DNA of 64,000 bases from positions 79,566 to 143,565 of the forward strand of contig JAKFVT010000055.1 in the NCBI GenBank assembly GCA_021732005.1. Direction: 5' to 3'. Below are positions 1 to 7,834 of the stretch, one piece after another. The translations under genes and the position numbers were made by a program. Every line of letters starts with the position of its first letter. Positions within the stretch are counted from its first letter, which is position 1. This stretch comes from Mycobacterium sp. (GTDB lineage: Bacteria; Actinomycetota; Actinomycetes; Mycobacteriales; Mycobacteriaceae). Under the pieces are notes generated by a model. The model ran no database searches, had not been told where the DNA came from, and worked only from the letters and a program-made list of their open reading frames with translations.

Positions 1-375
1 GCCCTCGCGCAGTTGACGCCCGGCGTGCTTCATCACGATGAAAGCACCGGTGAGACAGCAGTCGACGATGGCTCGGAAGTCCTCGACGGCCAGCTCGGTG
101 ATGCGGCCGAAGCCGCCGAATCCGGCGGTGTTCACCACGACGTCGACGGCTCCGGCGCCGTCGAACAACGCTGCGACACTGGCTTCGTCGGTGACATCCA
201 CGCCGACGGCGTTATGCGGAGCGCCGAGTTCCGCGGCCCGCTGCGCGGCACCGTCGGCGTTGCGGTCGGCGATGGTCACCTGTCGCCCGCCGGCGGCCAA
301 TCCCCGGGCCACCGCCCAGCCGATCCCCGATGCGCCGCCCACGACTACCGCCCGTTGCGCTGCTTCTTCCGACAT
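1..375 (-). CDS. SDR family oxidoreductase (3' end cut by window)
   Basis: This is the N-terminal 125 residues of a short-chain dehydrogenase/reductase read leftward off the window edge; the C-terminus is missing. The visible part begins MSEEAAQRAVVVGGASGIGW. That contains the glycine-rich NAD(P)-binding motif GGASGIG, followed by a VDVTD acidic turn and the VNTAGFG motif (family NNAG) that supports the cofactor. The catalytic YxxxK lies outside the window. Substrate cannot be inferred. The start is the ATG complementary to 373-375, with GGAGG-like purine-rich sequence just upstream. Confidence 0.85.
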   Translation of the reverse strand, partial: MSEEAAQRAVVVGGASGIGWAVARGLAAGGRQVTIADRNADGAAQRAAELGAPHNAVGVDVTDEASVAALFDGAGAVDVVVNTAGFGGFGRITELAVEDFRAIVDCCLTGAFIVMKHAGRQLREG

Positions 376-508
376 CCCGCCTCCTGTGAACGCTCGCGCG
401 GGTTCGCTCAAGTCGCGTCTACTGTAAGGGATACGGCAAGAGTCGCGGTAGAGCGACGTCGGGAAGCGGTGAAGGGGAACAGCCCAGAAAGGGACTGACG
501 AAACTGAG

Positions 509-582
509 TGGCCAGGGCCGGGATCGAACCGGCGACCTTCCGCTTTTCAGGCGGACGCTCGTACCAACTGAGCTACCTGGCC
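509..582 (-). tRNA. tRNA-Phe (GAA)
   Basis: The reverse strand folds as a cloverleaf with acceptor stem GGCCAGG/CCTGGCC and discriminator A. The anticodon loop is CTGAAAA, giving anticodon GAA, and the T arm contains GGTTCGATCC. The CCA end is not encoded. It is the first of three same-strand tRNA genes (Phe, Asp, Glu). Confidence 0.96.
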
Positions 583-620
583 GGAAGGCACTGCGTCAAT
601 CCAATGCCTCACCACATACA

Positions 621-697
621 TGGCGACCCTGACGGGACTCGAACCCGCGACCTCCGCCGTGACAGGGCGGCGCGCTAACCAACTGCGCCACAGGGCC
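621..697 (-). tRNA. tRNA-Asp (GTC)
   Basis: Reverse-strand cloverleaf with acceptor GGCCCTG/CAGGGTC (one G-U pair) and discriminator G. The anticodon loop CTGTCAC gives GTC. The CCA terminus is encoded, unlike in the neighbouring tRNAs. The T arm reads GGGTTCGAGTCCC. Confidence 0.96.
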
Positions 698-738
698 TTA
701 CTCGTACTACTCGCTTCCGACGATACCGTCGTCACGCG

Positions 739-811
739 TACCCCCAACGGGATTCGAACCCGTGCTACCGCCGTGAAAGGGCGGCGTCCTAGGCCACTAG
801 ACGATGGGGGC
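739..811 (-). tRNA. tRNA-Glu (TTC)
   Basis: Reverse-strand cloverleaf with acceptor GCCCCCA/TGGGGGT and discriminator A. The anticodon loop CTTTCAC gives TTC. The T arm reads GGGTTCGAATCCC. It is the promoter-proximal member of the Glu-Asp-Phe tRNA cluster. Confidence 0.96.
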
Positions 812-933
812 CAGAACCGAATCACTTCGGGGTACTCACAACGAGTGCACGTTAGAGCGTCGTTAGCTTAGGGCACCACAGGCTCAATCCCAAAACCGAG
901 TGGCATCACCGAAGGCAGTATTGTGTGCGTCGC

Positions 934-1006
934 GCCCCTATAGCTCAGTCGGTAGAGCTACGGACTTTTAATCCGCAGGTCCCAGGTTCGAGCCCTGGTG
1001 GGGGCA
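934..1006 (+). tRNA. tRNA-Lys (TTT)
   Basis: Plus-strand cloverleaf with acceptor GCCCCTA/TGGGGGC and discriminator A. The anticodon loop CTTTTAA gives TTT, and the T arm reads AGGTTCGAGCCCT. It is divergent from the Glu-Asp-Phe cluster; the shared gap at 812-933 presumably holds both promoters. Confidence 0.96.
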
Positions 1007-1093
1007 CAACAGGGGGATGAACGGGTCTTTCGCAAGAATGCGGACCTTTCTGACATCGCCCGGCGCCGTCGGGGGTGACCTATCGTGAACGAC

Positions 1094-1759
1094 ATGAGTG
1101 ACGCGACGCCGCAGGCAGCGGGCAGCGCCGGGCACGGATCGCGCCCCGGCGTCGACCGCCAAACCGGCCGGCATGTGATCGCGCGTCTGGTCGGTCCTGA
1201 ACACGACCAGACGGTCCAAGCGGTCGTCGACCAGCTGTCCGGCGAACAGAGCGCGGTCGACGCGATCGTCGAAGACGCCGTGTCGGACCCCGAACGCCTC
1301 GAGGCGCTGGAGCGGCTCGGCAACCACGACGACACCCGCAGCGCGACCCTGGATCGGGTCGCGGTTCTGACCGCCGAGGCGCTGGGCACCCCGATGGCGG
1401 CGGTGTCCATCGTGTACCCCGACCGGCAGGTGCTTGCCGGGAGCAACGCGAGTGACGAAACGCTGCCGCGCGTGCGGCCGATCGAGATGTCGATCTGCAA
1501 ATTCACCGTCGCCAGCCGCGAGCCGCTGGTGGTCGACGACACCCGAGCGCATCCCCTACTGGCGGACCATCCAGCGGTCAAGGAAGGCGTGTTGGCCTAC
1601 GCCGGAATTCCGTTGATCGACAGCAACGGTCATGTCGCTGGAACGTTGTGCACCTGGGACACTCGCCCGCGGCACTGGTCCAGCGGTCAGGTACAGATCC
1701 TCAACGATCTCGCCGCCGTCGCGCGCCAACGGCTCCTCGCTGAGCCACGCGACAAGTGA
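1094..1759 (+). CDS. GAF domain-containing protein
   Basis: A cytosolic protein of 221 residues whose C-terminal two thirds (about 75-215) read as a GAF domain. Features include the stretch DRVAVLTAEALGTPMAAVSIV, the segment EMSICKFTVASREPLVVDD and the ending GTLCTWDTRPR. This is the layout of stand-alone GAF proteins that resemble the sensor part of diguanylate cyclases; no output domain follows. The ORF track begins at GTG 1085, but that codon lies inside a -10-like TATCGT (1081-1086) placed 7 bases before ATG 1094. I therefore favour a leaderless ATG 1094 start. Ligand unknown. Confidence 0.85.
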   Translation: MSDATPQAAGSAGHGSRPGVDRQTGRHVIARLVGPEHDQTVQAVVDQLSGEQSAVDAIVEDAVSDPERLEALERLGNHDDTRSATLDRVAVLTAEALGTPMAAVSIVYPDRQVLAGSNASDETLPRVRPIEMSICKFTVASREPLVVDDTRAHPLLADHPAVKEGVLAYAGIPLIDSNGHVAGTLCTWDTRPRHWSSGQVQILNDLAAVARQRLLAEPRDK

Positions 1760-1857
1760 TCTTTGCCAAAGTGCGCCACACGGGGGGATATATGACTCGA
1801 CGGGTAATGACATCGGGTAGCGTCCCGCCTGTGGTTCGGTGGGTGAAGTGAGCGGTC

Positions 1858-3342
1858 ATGGCGACACGAACTCTTCACGTCGAGAATCCGCCGGCCGCGC
1901 CGGCTCGTAACGGTACGTCGGGCCCGCGCAAGAAAACCTTTGCCGAGCGGGTCCGCACCGATCCGCTGAGCACCATCATCACTGTCGCCATCGACGTTCT
2001 GTCGGTATCGATCGCAACCGTCCTGGGCGCGTGGTGGGCGATGTCCACCAAGGACTACCCCCCGGATCTGTGGTTGGCCATCCTGTTCGTCCCGGTGGTG
2101 ATCGCCACGCTCGGCGCACGCGGCGTCTACCGGCGTCGCTTGAACCGAGAATTCCTCGACGAGATCGGGCCCATCGAGGCCACGGTCGCGATTTCGACGA
2201 TGTTCCTGCTCGCCGGCATGCTGCTCACCCACGAGTCCGGTCGACCGGGGTCGACCGTGCTGAAGATCTGGCTCTGCGCCGCGGTCCTCATGCCGTTCGG
2301 CCGGCTGATCCGGGTGATCATCCAGCGCAGCCTGCGACGACACCATCACCTCGTGGCGCCGACCCTCATCGTCGGCAACGGCCGCGTCGCCGGCCACATC
2401 ATCAACCGCCTCGAGGAGTTCCCGGAATACGGCCTCGGGCCGGTCGGCATCATCGACGCCGAACCGTGGTTCGGCCAGGCGGGCGACCCGCGGCCCGACA
2501 TCCCCTACCTGGGACCGCCGGAAAACATCGATAAAGCAATCCGGGAAACCGGAGCGCAGAACGTCGTCATCGCGTTCTCCCGGACCCAAGATCAGGTGCT
2601 GACGCACGTGGTCCGGGCCGCCCACCAAAACGGCCTGCGGGTCTGGGTGGTGCCGCGCATGTTCGACACCATCGGCGAGCGGGCCCGGATCGAGCACATC
2701 GGCGGCACCCCGCTGCTGGCGCTGCCCCACACCAACCCGCGTGGCTGGCAGTTCACCGTCAAGCACATCTTCGACCGGGTGATGTCTTTCCTTCTGCTGC
2801 TGTTTATCTCGCCGGTCTTCCTCACCCTGGTTCTCCTCGTGAAGTTGAGCTCGCCGGGGCCGATCTTCTTCCGCCAGCCGCGGGTGGGACGCGACGGACG
2901 CGTCTTCGACTGTCTGAAATTCCGCACCATGAGGGCTCCCGACGCCGCCGACGCGGCGTTCCAGCTCAAGACCGGCGCCGCGCCCGGTGGCGTGGAGGGT
3001 GTCGACCGCCGCACGAAGATCGGCAAAATTCTGCGCGCCACATCGCTCGACGAGCTGCCGCAGTTCCTCAACGTGCTCAAGGGCGAGATGAGCCTGGTGG
3101 GTCCCCGGCCGGAACGGCCGGAGTTCGTCGAGTTGTTCGAGGCACAGATCCAGCGATACGGCGAGCGTCACCGCGTTCGGGCCGGCGTCACCGGCTGGGC
3201 TCAGGTACACGGCCTACGTGGGCAGACGTCCATCGCCGATCGCGCCGAGTGGGACAACTACTACATCGAGAACTTCTCGATCGCCCTCGACCTCAAGATC
3301 TTGGCGCTGACGATTCCGGCGGTGCTGCGTCGCGCGGAGTAA
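1858..3342 (+). CDS. Polyprenyl-phosphate sugar-1-phosphate transferase (WcaJ/WbaP type)
   Basis: This membrane enzyme moves a sugar-1-phosphate from a nucleotide sugar onto a polyprenyl phosphate carrier, the first step in building an exopolysaccharide repeat. The 494-residue length is typical of the exopolysaccharide glycosylphosphotransferase family. Four or so membrane segments lie at about 37-150, then a Rossmann-like CoA-binding domain (TLIVGNGRVAGHII) at about 165-290. The catalytic sugar transferase domain follows a further hydrophobic hairpin (FDRVMSFLLLLFISPVF). Its signatures include FRQPRVGRDGRVFDCLKFRTM-like sequence, TSLDELPQFLNVLKGEMSLVG and PRPERPEF. No glycosyltransferases or Wzx/Wzy genes are adjacent, so the product is unknown. 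Confidence 0.93.
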   Translation: MATRTLHVENPPAAPARNGTSGPRKKTFAERVRTDPLSTIITVAIDVLSVSIATVLGAWWAMSTKDYPPDLWLAILFVPVVIATLGARGVYRRRLNREFLDEIGPIEATVAISTMFLLAGMLLTHESGRPGSTVLKIWLCAAVLMPFGRLIRVIIQRSLRRHHHLVAPTLIVGNGRVAGHIINRLEEFPEYGLGPVGIIDAEPWFGQAGDPRPDIPYLGPPENIDKAIRETGAQNVVIAFSRTQDQVLTHVVRAAHQNGLRVWVVPRMFDTIGERARIEHIGGTPLLALPHTNPRGWQFTVKHIFDRVMSFLLLLFISPVFLTLVLLVKLSSPGPIFFRQPRVGRDGRVFDCLKFRTMRAPDAADAAFQLKTGAAPGGVEGVDRRTKIGKILRATSLDELPQFLNVLKGEMSLVGPRPERPEFVELFEAQIQRYGERHRVRAGVTGWAQVHGLRGQTSIADRAEWDNYYIENFSIALDLKILALTIPAVLRRAE

Positions 3343-3457
3343 AGCTTCGATAACGCCGCGGTTAGCTGGTGTGTGAAAAATACCCGGACCGGGTAACTCT
3401 CAGTTAACGCATCGGGGAGCGGGGCAGTCCTGTTTCACGCGCGCCTCAGGAGTTAAC

Positions 3458-3616
3458 ATGAGTCACCCACTGCTCACGTCGACCGATGTAATCCGCCACG
3501 CGATCGCCGACCAAGTCCGGCGTTTGGGCGGCAATGACGAGAACATCGACGACATCGCATTCGCCGCGTCCTATGCCGTGATGTGCTGGGGTTTGGCTGC
3601 GGCCGAAAGCAATTGA
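3458..3616 (+). CDS. Small conserved-looking hypothetical protein (52 aa)
   Basis: This ORF is too short for the supplied track. It begins ATG 3458 behind a good ribosome binding site (AGGAG, spacing about 6) and encodes 52 residues, starting MSHPLLTSTDVIRHAIADQV and ending GLAAAESN. The first half is predicted helical and amphipathic, with the acidic linker NDENIDD in the middle. There is no signal peptide or metal motif. I do not recognise a family. The strong Shine-Dalgarno and protein-like composition support it being real. Promoter and terminator are not evident. Confidence 0.6.
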   Translation: MSHPLLTSTDVIRHAIADQVRRLGGNDENIDDIAFAASYAVMCWGLAAAESN

Positions 3617-3722
3617 CGGTCGCGTCGGTTCAGCACGCTGCGCCTGGACGCACGGCTGCCGGCCCACCGTCGGTCCGAGGTAGCTGACCACAGCCGTCGG
3701 TCCCGATTTCGTCGGCAAACCG

Positions 3723-4754
3723 TCAGGACGCCACGTTTTTCGCCGGGCACGTGTCGCCCAGGTAATGAATTCCCTTGTCGCGCTCCCCTTTCGGCGGCAG
3801 ATTGCGGGCCGGGGTGTGGATCAGCGGGGCGTCCAGAGGAATCCGGCCGGTGGCGCGGTCCCAGCCCGCACGCGCACGCGGGTGCATCCGACGACGCTCG
3901 GGCAAGACCTTGAACGCCAGATTGACCATGCGGCCGAACAGCCTGTGCATGCGCTCATCTCGCTTCGGCCACGTGTAGCCCATCAGGTCGCGGACCGGCT
4001 GATCGTAGAGCCCGACGGTGATCCAGACTGCGACCGGACCGAGTATCTTGAGGTACGCCGACCACAGGAAGTCCGGAATCCATTGCAGCGAAGGGTGTTT
4101 GGGCATCGTCGACAGGTCGAGAACCTCGCGGGTGGCCCAATTGTTCTCGAGCACGTTGCGGCACATGTGATCCCAGTAGACCTGGAATTCTTCCCAACTC
4201 GCCGGCACCGGGCGCATGCTCATGCCATACATCCGGTACCACGTGACGTGCTCGTCGAACAGTTGGCGCTTCTGATCCTCGGTCAGACCGTCACCGAAGT
4301 GCTCGGCGGTCAGGACCGTGCCCATGAAAAACGTTGCGTGGGCCCAATAGAAGACGTCGGGGTTGAGCGCACTGTAGCGGCGCCCCTGGGAGTCCACGCC
4401 CTTGATCGGAATGTGGTAGTCACGCACTTCCGCGCCGGTCTCCGGCGCCCGATCGCCGTCGAACACCACGCCCCCGATGGGGTAGAGCGATCGCAACAGC
4501 CGAGGCAGCCGCTCGATGAAGAAGATCGAGTGCTGCTCGACGGCAGCGCCGAGCTGAGGATGCATGTTCTGCATCGAGCCGGCCCATGGCCCCTGGAGTA
4601 GTCCGCGCCAGTCACCGAAGTATTTCCATGTCAGCGACTCCGGGCCGAGTACCGCCGGCGGGCTGTCATATCCTCCGTCGGTCACCGGGCAGCCGGACGC
4701 CACTTGCGCGCCGTCGCTGGTGACGGGGCACGATTCGGAAGTATCTTGACTCAA
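3723..4754 (-). CDS. Oxygenase MpaB family protein (DUF2236)
   Basis: A 343-residue DUF2236 protein, a family including the latex-clearing protein and the fungal mycophenolate enzyme MpaB, where characterised members are b-type haem oxygenases. Family-like segments are GPWAGSMQNMHPQLGAAVEQHS, the histidine-containing YWAHATFFMGTV, and the helix DEHVTWYRMYGMSMRPVP. The C-terminus ends in a proline- and charge-rich tail. The start is TTG at 4754, preceded by GGAAGG at spacing 7. It is divergent from a TetR gene 38 bp away, which is a likely local regulator. Substrate unknown. Confidence 0.85.
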   Translation of the reverse strand: MSQDTSESCPVTSDGAQVASGCPVTDGGYDSPPAVLGPESLTWKYFGDWRGLLQGPWAGSMQNMHPQLGAAVEQHSIFFIERLPRLLRSLYPIGGVVFDGDRAPETGAEVRDYHIPIKGVDSQGRRYSALNPDVFYWAHATFFMGTVLTAEHFGDGLTEDQKRQLFDEHVTWYRMYGMSMRPVPASWEEFQVYWDHMCRNVLENNWATREVLDLSTMPKHPSLQWIPDFLWSAYLKILGPVAVWITVGLYDQPVRDLMGYTWPKRDERMHRLFGRMVNLAFKVLPERRRMHPRARAGWDRATGRIPLDAPLIHTPARNLPPKGERDKGIHYLGDTCPAKNVAS

Positions 4755-4792
4755 CTGGTGACCTTCCCGAGGAAGTCTGGCATTTTGACTAC

Positions 4793-5419
4793 ATGCGTTG
4801 TCACCAAGAGCTTAGGAGCGATGTGACGCCGGGTCAACGACGGGGCCGCTGGTCCGGCGTCCCACTGCCGGACCGGCAGGCGCTGCGCCGCGACGAACTG
4901 ATCGCCGCCGGCGTCACATTGCTCGGCAGCCCCGGCGGCCCTGCTCTGACGGTGCGGGCCGTCTGCCGCCATGCCGGCCTGACCGAGCGCTACTTCTACG
5001 AAAGCTTCTCCGACCGGGACGAGTTCGTCCGAGCCGTCTACGACGACGTCTGCAATCGCGCCATGACCGCACTGACAGCGGCCGCGACCCCGCGTGCGGC
5101 CGTCGAGCAGTTCGTGAGTCTGATGGTGGACGATCCGGTTCGGGGCCGCGTTCTGCTGCTGGCGCCGCAGGTCGAAGCCGTACTGATCCACTCGGGTGCC
5201 GAGTGGATGCCGAGCTTCATCGAGCTGCTGCAGAGCAAGTTGACCGCGATCAGTGATCCGGTGCTGCAGAAGATGATGGCCACAGGGCTGATCGGCGCGC
5301 TGACCGCGCTGTTCACCGCCTACCTCGACGGTAGCCTGACGGCGTCGAGAGAGCAGTTCATCGACTATTGCGTCGACCTACTGCTTGCTCGTACGGCGAG
5401 CTATCCGCCGGCGACCTGA
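4793..5419 (+). CDS. TetR/AcrR family transcriptional regulator
   Basis: A 208-residue dimeric repressor-type protein. The N-terminal helix-turn-helix spans about 30-75, with the sequence LTVRAVCRHAGLTERYFYESF matching the recognition region of TetR proteins. The C-terminal ligand/dimer region is variable. It is divergent from the MpaB-like oxygenase gene with only 38 bp between the starts, which suggests it controls that gene and itself. Its last codons overlap the convergent secreted-protein gene by 19 bp. No convincing palindromic operator was seen in the short intergenic gap. Confidence 0.9.
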   Translation: MRCHQELRSDVTPGQRRGRWSGVPLPDRQALRRDELIAAGVTLLGSPGGPALTVRAVCRHAGLTERYFYESFSDRDEFVRAVYDDVCNRAMTALTAAATPRAAVEQFVSLMVDDPVRGRVLLLAPQVEAVLIHSGAEWMPSFIELLQSKLTAISDPVLQKMMATGLIGALTALFTAYLDGSLTASREQFIDYCVDLLLARTASYPPAT

Positions 5420-5871
5420 CCCGCCTCACCTGGCACGTTGCCGGTCTGGTCCAGTTCGCTTGACTCGCTCTGCTGGGCTTCGGCCTGCGCCTCCGCGAGC
5501 TTCTCCTCATAGTCCGAACGAGCCTGTCGGCCCTCCGGGCTGCCGATCGAGTTGCCCGGCACGCCGGCCGTCGCGAAGGTGTTGTTGCAGTTCAGGTACA
5601 GCAACACACGGTTGCCGGGGTTGGTGCCGCTGGAGTCGAGGAAGTCGGCACTGCGCGATCCGGTGACCATGCATTGGTCGGTCGGCAGGAAGCTGCCGAC
5701 CCGGGTGGCAATGGTCGCCGACTGGCCGGCGTCGCTGATCGCCTGCGCCGCATCCGCGTACGTCTGACCCGCATACTCGTTGGTCGCCGAGGCGGTGCCG
5801 GAGCCGAACATCGCAACCGATGCCACCGCTGCACCGAGCGCACCAACGCCGAGGACCAAGTAGTTCTTCAT
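5401..5871 (-). CDS. Secreted PASTA-like small protein, copy 1
   Basis: A 156-residue exported protein with a Sec signal peptide (MKNYLVLGVGALGAAVASVA, cleavage likely after SATA). The mature region contains GQTYADAAQAISDAGQSATIA, two spaced cysteines (DQCMVTG, LNCNN) and GNSIGSPEGRQA, then a glutamine/glutamate-rich tail. The GQ-TYADA pattern resembles the opening of PASTA-type repeats, an inference from pattern only. It is a clear paralog of the gene at 6168-6668, which shares these blocks. It converges on the TetR gene with a 19 bp overlap. Role unknown; secreted or cell-envelope location. Confidence 0.85.
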   Translation of the reverse strand: MKNYLVLGVGALGAAVASVAMFGSGTASATNEYAGQTYADAAQAISDAGQSATIATRVGSFLPTDQCMVTGSRSADFLDSSGTNPGNRVLLYLNCNNTFATAGVPGNSIGSPEGRQARSDYEEKLAEAQAEAQQSESSELDQTGNVPGEAGQVAGG

Positions 5872-6167
5872 CGCGACCTCCGAGATGTGCGTTGCCTGTG
5901 CATTTGCGTACCAAACGCTGGTTGCCTGTGGTGCGCAAATATTACGCCGGGTCGCCGGAATCCGCAGTGCAAGCGTTAAGCGTCGCGGGCACCCCCATGG
6001 ACCAGTCTCGTATCGGCGACGGCTGGCGTCGTTGCTAGGGGCATGGGAGCCCAGTGGCCCTTCCCGCTCGCGACCGAGCTTTGTCAGGTGACCGACCCTA
6101 AATCGCGGTCCGCGACACCAAATCCAACCTTTATCCCATGCGCTCCCATCAGGCAGCGTCGCAGCAA

Positions 6168-6668
6168 TCAGGCACCGGCCGACAGGACTTCGAGTACCTT
6201 ATCGTTGCACTTCCCCGTTTTTTGGCAGATGCCTTGACACTCAGTCGTTTTGGCGCTGTTGCTGCAGTAGGAGGGATACGTATTGATGTAGTTAACAGCC
6301 GCCTGCGCTTGCCGACCCTCCGGCGAAGCCACGGAGTTGCCCGGCCGACCGGGAGCGGCCAGCGTAGCGCCACAGTTTAGATCTAGCAGGACCTCATATC
6401 CCCGTGGTCTTCCACTAGAGTCCCTGAAATCGGCCTTTTGAGCGCCGCTGATGATGCAGTCATCGGCCGCGAACCGCCCACCGACCACTGTCGCGATGAT
6501 CGGCTTTCCTCCAGCGTTCGTTATCTGTTCAGCAACTTTCGCGTAGGTCTGACCGGAAAAATTGCCGAAATCTGGACCCGAGGCGGCAGCAACTGCACTG
6601 CCAAAAGAACTAGCCAATGCCGCCATGGCACTAAGCAGGCCCAGCCCAATCACAACTGTTAGCTTCAC
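6168..6668 (-). CDS. Secreted PASTA-like small protein, copy 2
   Basis: A 166-residue paralog of the 5401-5871 product. It has the same layout: signal peptide (VIGLGLLSAMAALASSFGSA), GQTYAKVAEQITNAG, DDCIISGAQKADFRDSSG, LNCGATLAAPGRPGNSVASPEGRQA. Its tail differs, with extra cysteines (YCSNSAKTTECQGICQKTGKC) that could form disulfides. The track start at 6722 would add 18 residues before the signal peptide. I prefer GTG 6668 behind GGGGGA. Base composition is noticeably more AT-rich than its neighbours, which suggests acquisition from elsewhere or relaxed selection. Confidence 0.78.
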   Translation of the reverse strand: MKLTVVIGLGLLSAMAALASSFGSAVAAASGPDFGNFSGQTYAKVAEQITNAGGKPIIATVVGGRFAADDCIISGAQKADFRDSSGRPRGYEVLLDLNCGATLAAPGRPGNSVASPEGRQAQAAVNYINTYPSYCSNSAKTTECQGICQKTGKCNDKVLEVLSAGA

Positions 6669-6772
6669 ACTTCCCCCGGGGATCTCGGCGCGCCCCACCC
6701 TGCGCAACTCGATGCACAGCATACCCCCGTTGCCGCACGTGCTGAGAAGAGCAACACGCCGAGAGGGGGAAC

Positions 6773-6802
6773 TTGAATGTCACCGAGATACACAGATATA
6801 TT
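6773..6802 (+). promoter_or_regulatory. Vegetative promoter of desA1
   Basis: TTGAAT (6773-6778) and TATATT (6797-6802) are separated by 18 bases. This is close to the sigma-A consensus and unusually AT-rich for this genome. It lies about 37 bp before the desA1 ATG, which has its own GGAGGG ribosome binding site. A strong promoter fits a highly expressed lipid gene. Confidence 0.7.
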
Positions 6803-6838
6803 GCGTGCAACCACTAGGAACAGATAACTGGAGGGCTC

Positions 6839-7834
6839 ATGTCGAAAGACCTGACCGACCTCGATCTCCTGCACGAGCTGGAACCGGTGGCGGAGAAGCT
6901 CATAAACCGCCACATGACGATGATGAAGGACTGGAACCCGCACGACTACATCCCGTGGTCGGACGGCAAGAACTACTACGCCCTCGGCGGCCAGGACTGG
7001 GATCCAGAGCAGTCGAAGCTCTCCGAAATCGCGCGCACTGCGATGGTGCAGAACCTTCTGACCGAGGACAACCTGCCCGCATATCACCGCGAGATCGCGA
7101 TGAACTTCTCGATGGACGGCCCCTGGGGCTACTGGGTCAATCGGTGGACCGCCGAGGAGAACCGGCACGGCATCTCGATCCGCGATTACCTGGTGGTCAC
7201 CCGCAACTGCGATCCCGTCGAGCTCGAAGAGCTGCGGATGGAGCAGATGACCCGTGGCTTCTCGCCAGGCCAGAACCAGCAGGGCGATCTGTTCGCCGAG
7301 AGCCTGTTCGACTCGGTCATGTACGTCAGCTTCCAGGAACTGGCGACCCGGGTGTCGCATCGCAACACCGGCAAGGCCTGCAACGACCCCGTCGCCGAGC
7401 AGCTGCTGGCCAGGATCTCCAACGACGAGAACCTGCACATGATCTTCTACCGCGACGTCAGCGAGGCCGGCTTCGACGTGGCCCCCAACCAGGCGATGAA
7501 GTCGCTGCACCGGGTGCTGCGCAACTTCAAGATGCCCGGCTACACCGTGCCGGACTTCCGGCGCAAGGCCGTCATCATCGCCATGGGCGGCGTGTACGAC
7601 CTGCGTATCCACCTCGACGATGTCGTGATGCCGGTGCTCAAGAAGTGGCGCATCTTCGAGCGCGACGACTTCACCGGCGAAGCGGCGGCAATGCGCGACG
7701 ACCTGGCGAACCTGATCACGGAAATCGAAGAGGCCGCCGACAAGTTCGAAGAGTCCAAGGCTCGCAAGCTCGAGCGGGACGCGCGTCTCGCCGAGAAGCG
7801 CAGCGCCAAGGCATTGGCAGGGGCGGCAACATAG
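6839..7834 (+). CDS. desA1: Acyl-[acyl-carrier-protein] desaturase DesA1
   Basis: A soluble di-iron desaturase that introduces a double bond into acyl-ACP. In mycobacteria DesA1 feeds mycolic acid synthesis. The 331-residue protein shows both ferritin-like iron-binding motifs, EENRH at 106-110 and DENLH at 196-200. It matches Rv0824c in my memory across most of its length. A GGAGGG site precedes ATG 6839. The reading frame ends in two consecutive TAG codons (7832-7837). The dihydrouridine synthase gene follows without a gap, so the two are probably cotranscribed. In M. tuberculosis an antisense RNA (ASdes) overlaps this gene; I cannot confirm an equivalent here. Confidence 0.96.
   Translation: MSKDLTDLDLLHELEPVAEKLINRHMTMMKDWNPHDYIPWSDGKNYYALGGQDWDPEQSKLSEIARTAMVQNLLTEDNLPAYHREIAMNFSMDGPWGYWVNRWTAEENRHGISIRDYLVVTRNCDPVELEELRMEQMTRGFSPGQNQQGDLFAESLFDSVMYVSFQELATRVSHRNTGKACNDPVAEQLLARISNDENLHMIFYRDVSEAGFDVAPNQAMKSLHRVLRNFKMPGYTVPDFRRKAVIIAMGGVYDLRIHLDDVVMPVLKKWRIFERDDFTGEAAAMRDDLANLITEIEEAADKFEESKARKLERDARLAEKRSAKALAGAAT

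Noticed and set aside
3617-3722. Additional ORF at 3446-3718 on minus strand
   Set aside because: It is antisense to the 52-aa ORF, lacks a ribosome binding site and has no family resemblance.
4755-4792. Operator between MpaB-like and TetR genes
   Set aside because: Only a weak AGTC...GACT dyad is present; it is too short and imperfect to support a call.
6562-7830. Upstream part of the 810-aa ORF ending in Dus
   Set aside because: The first 420 codons are an alternate frame of desA1; only the Dus part resembles a protein family.
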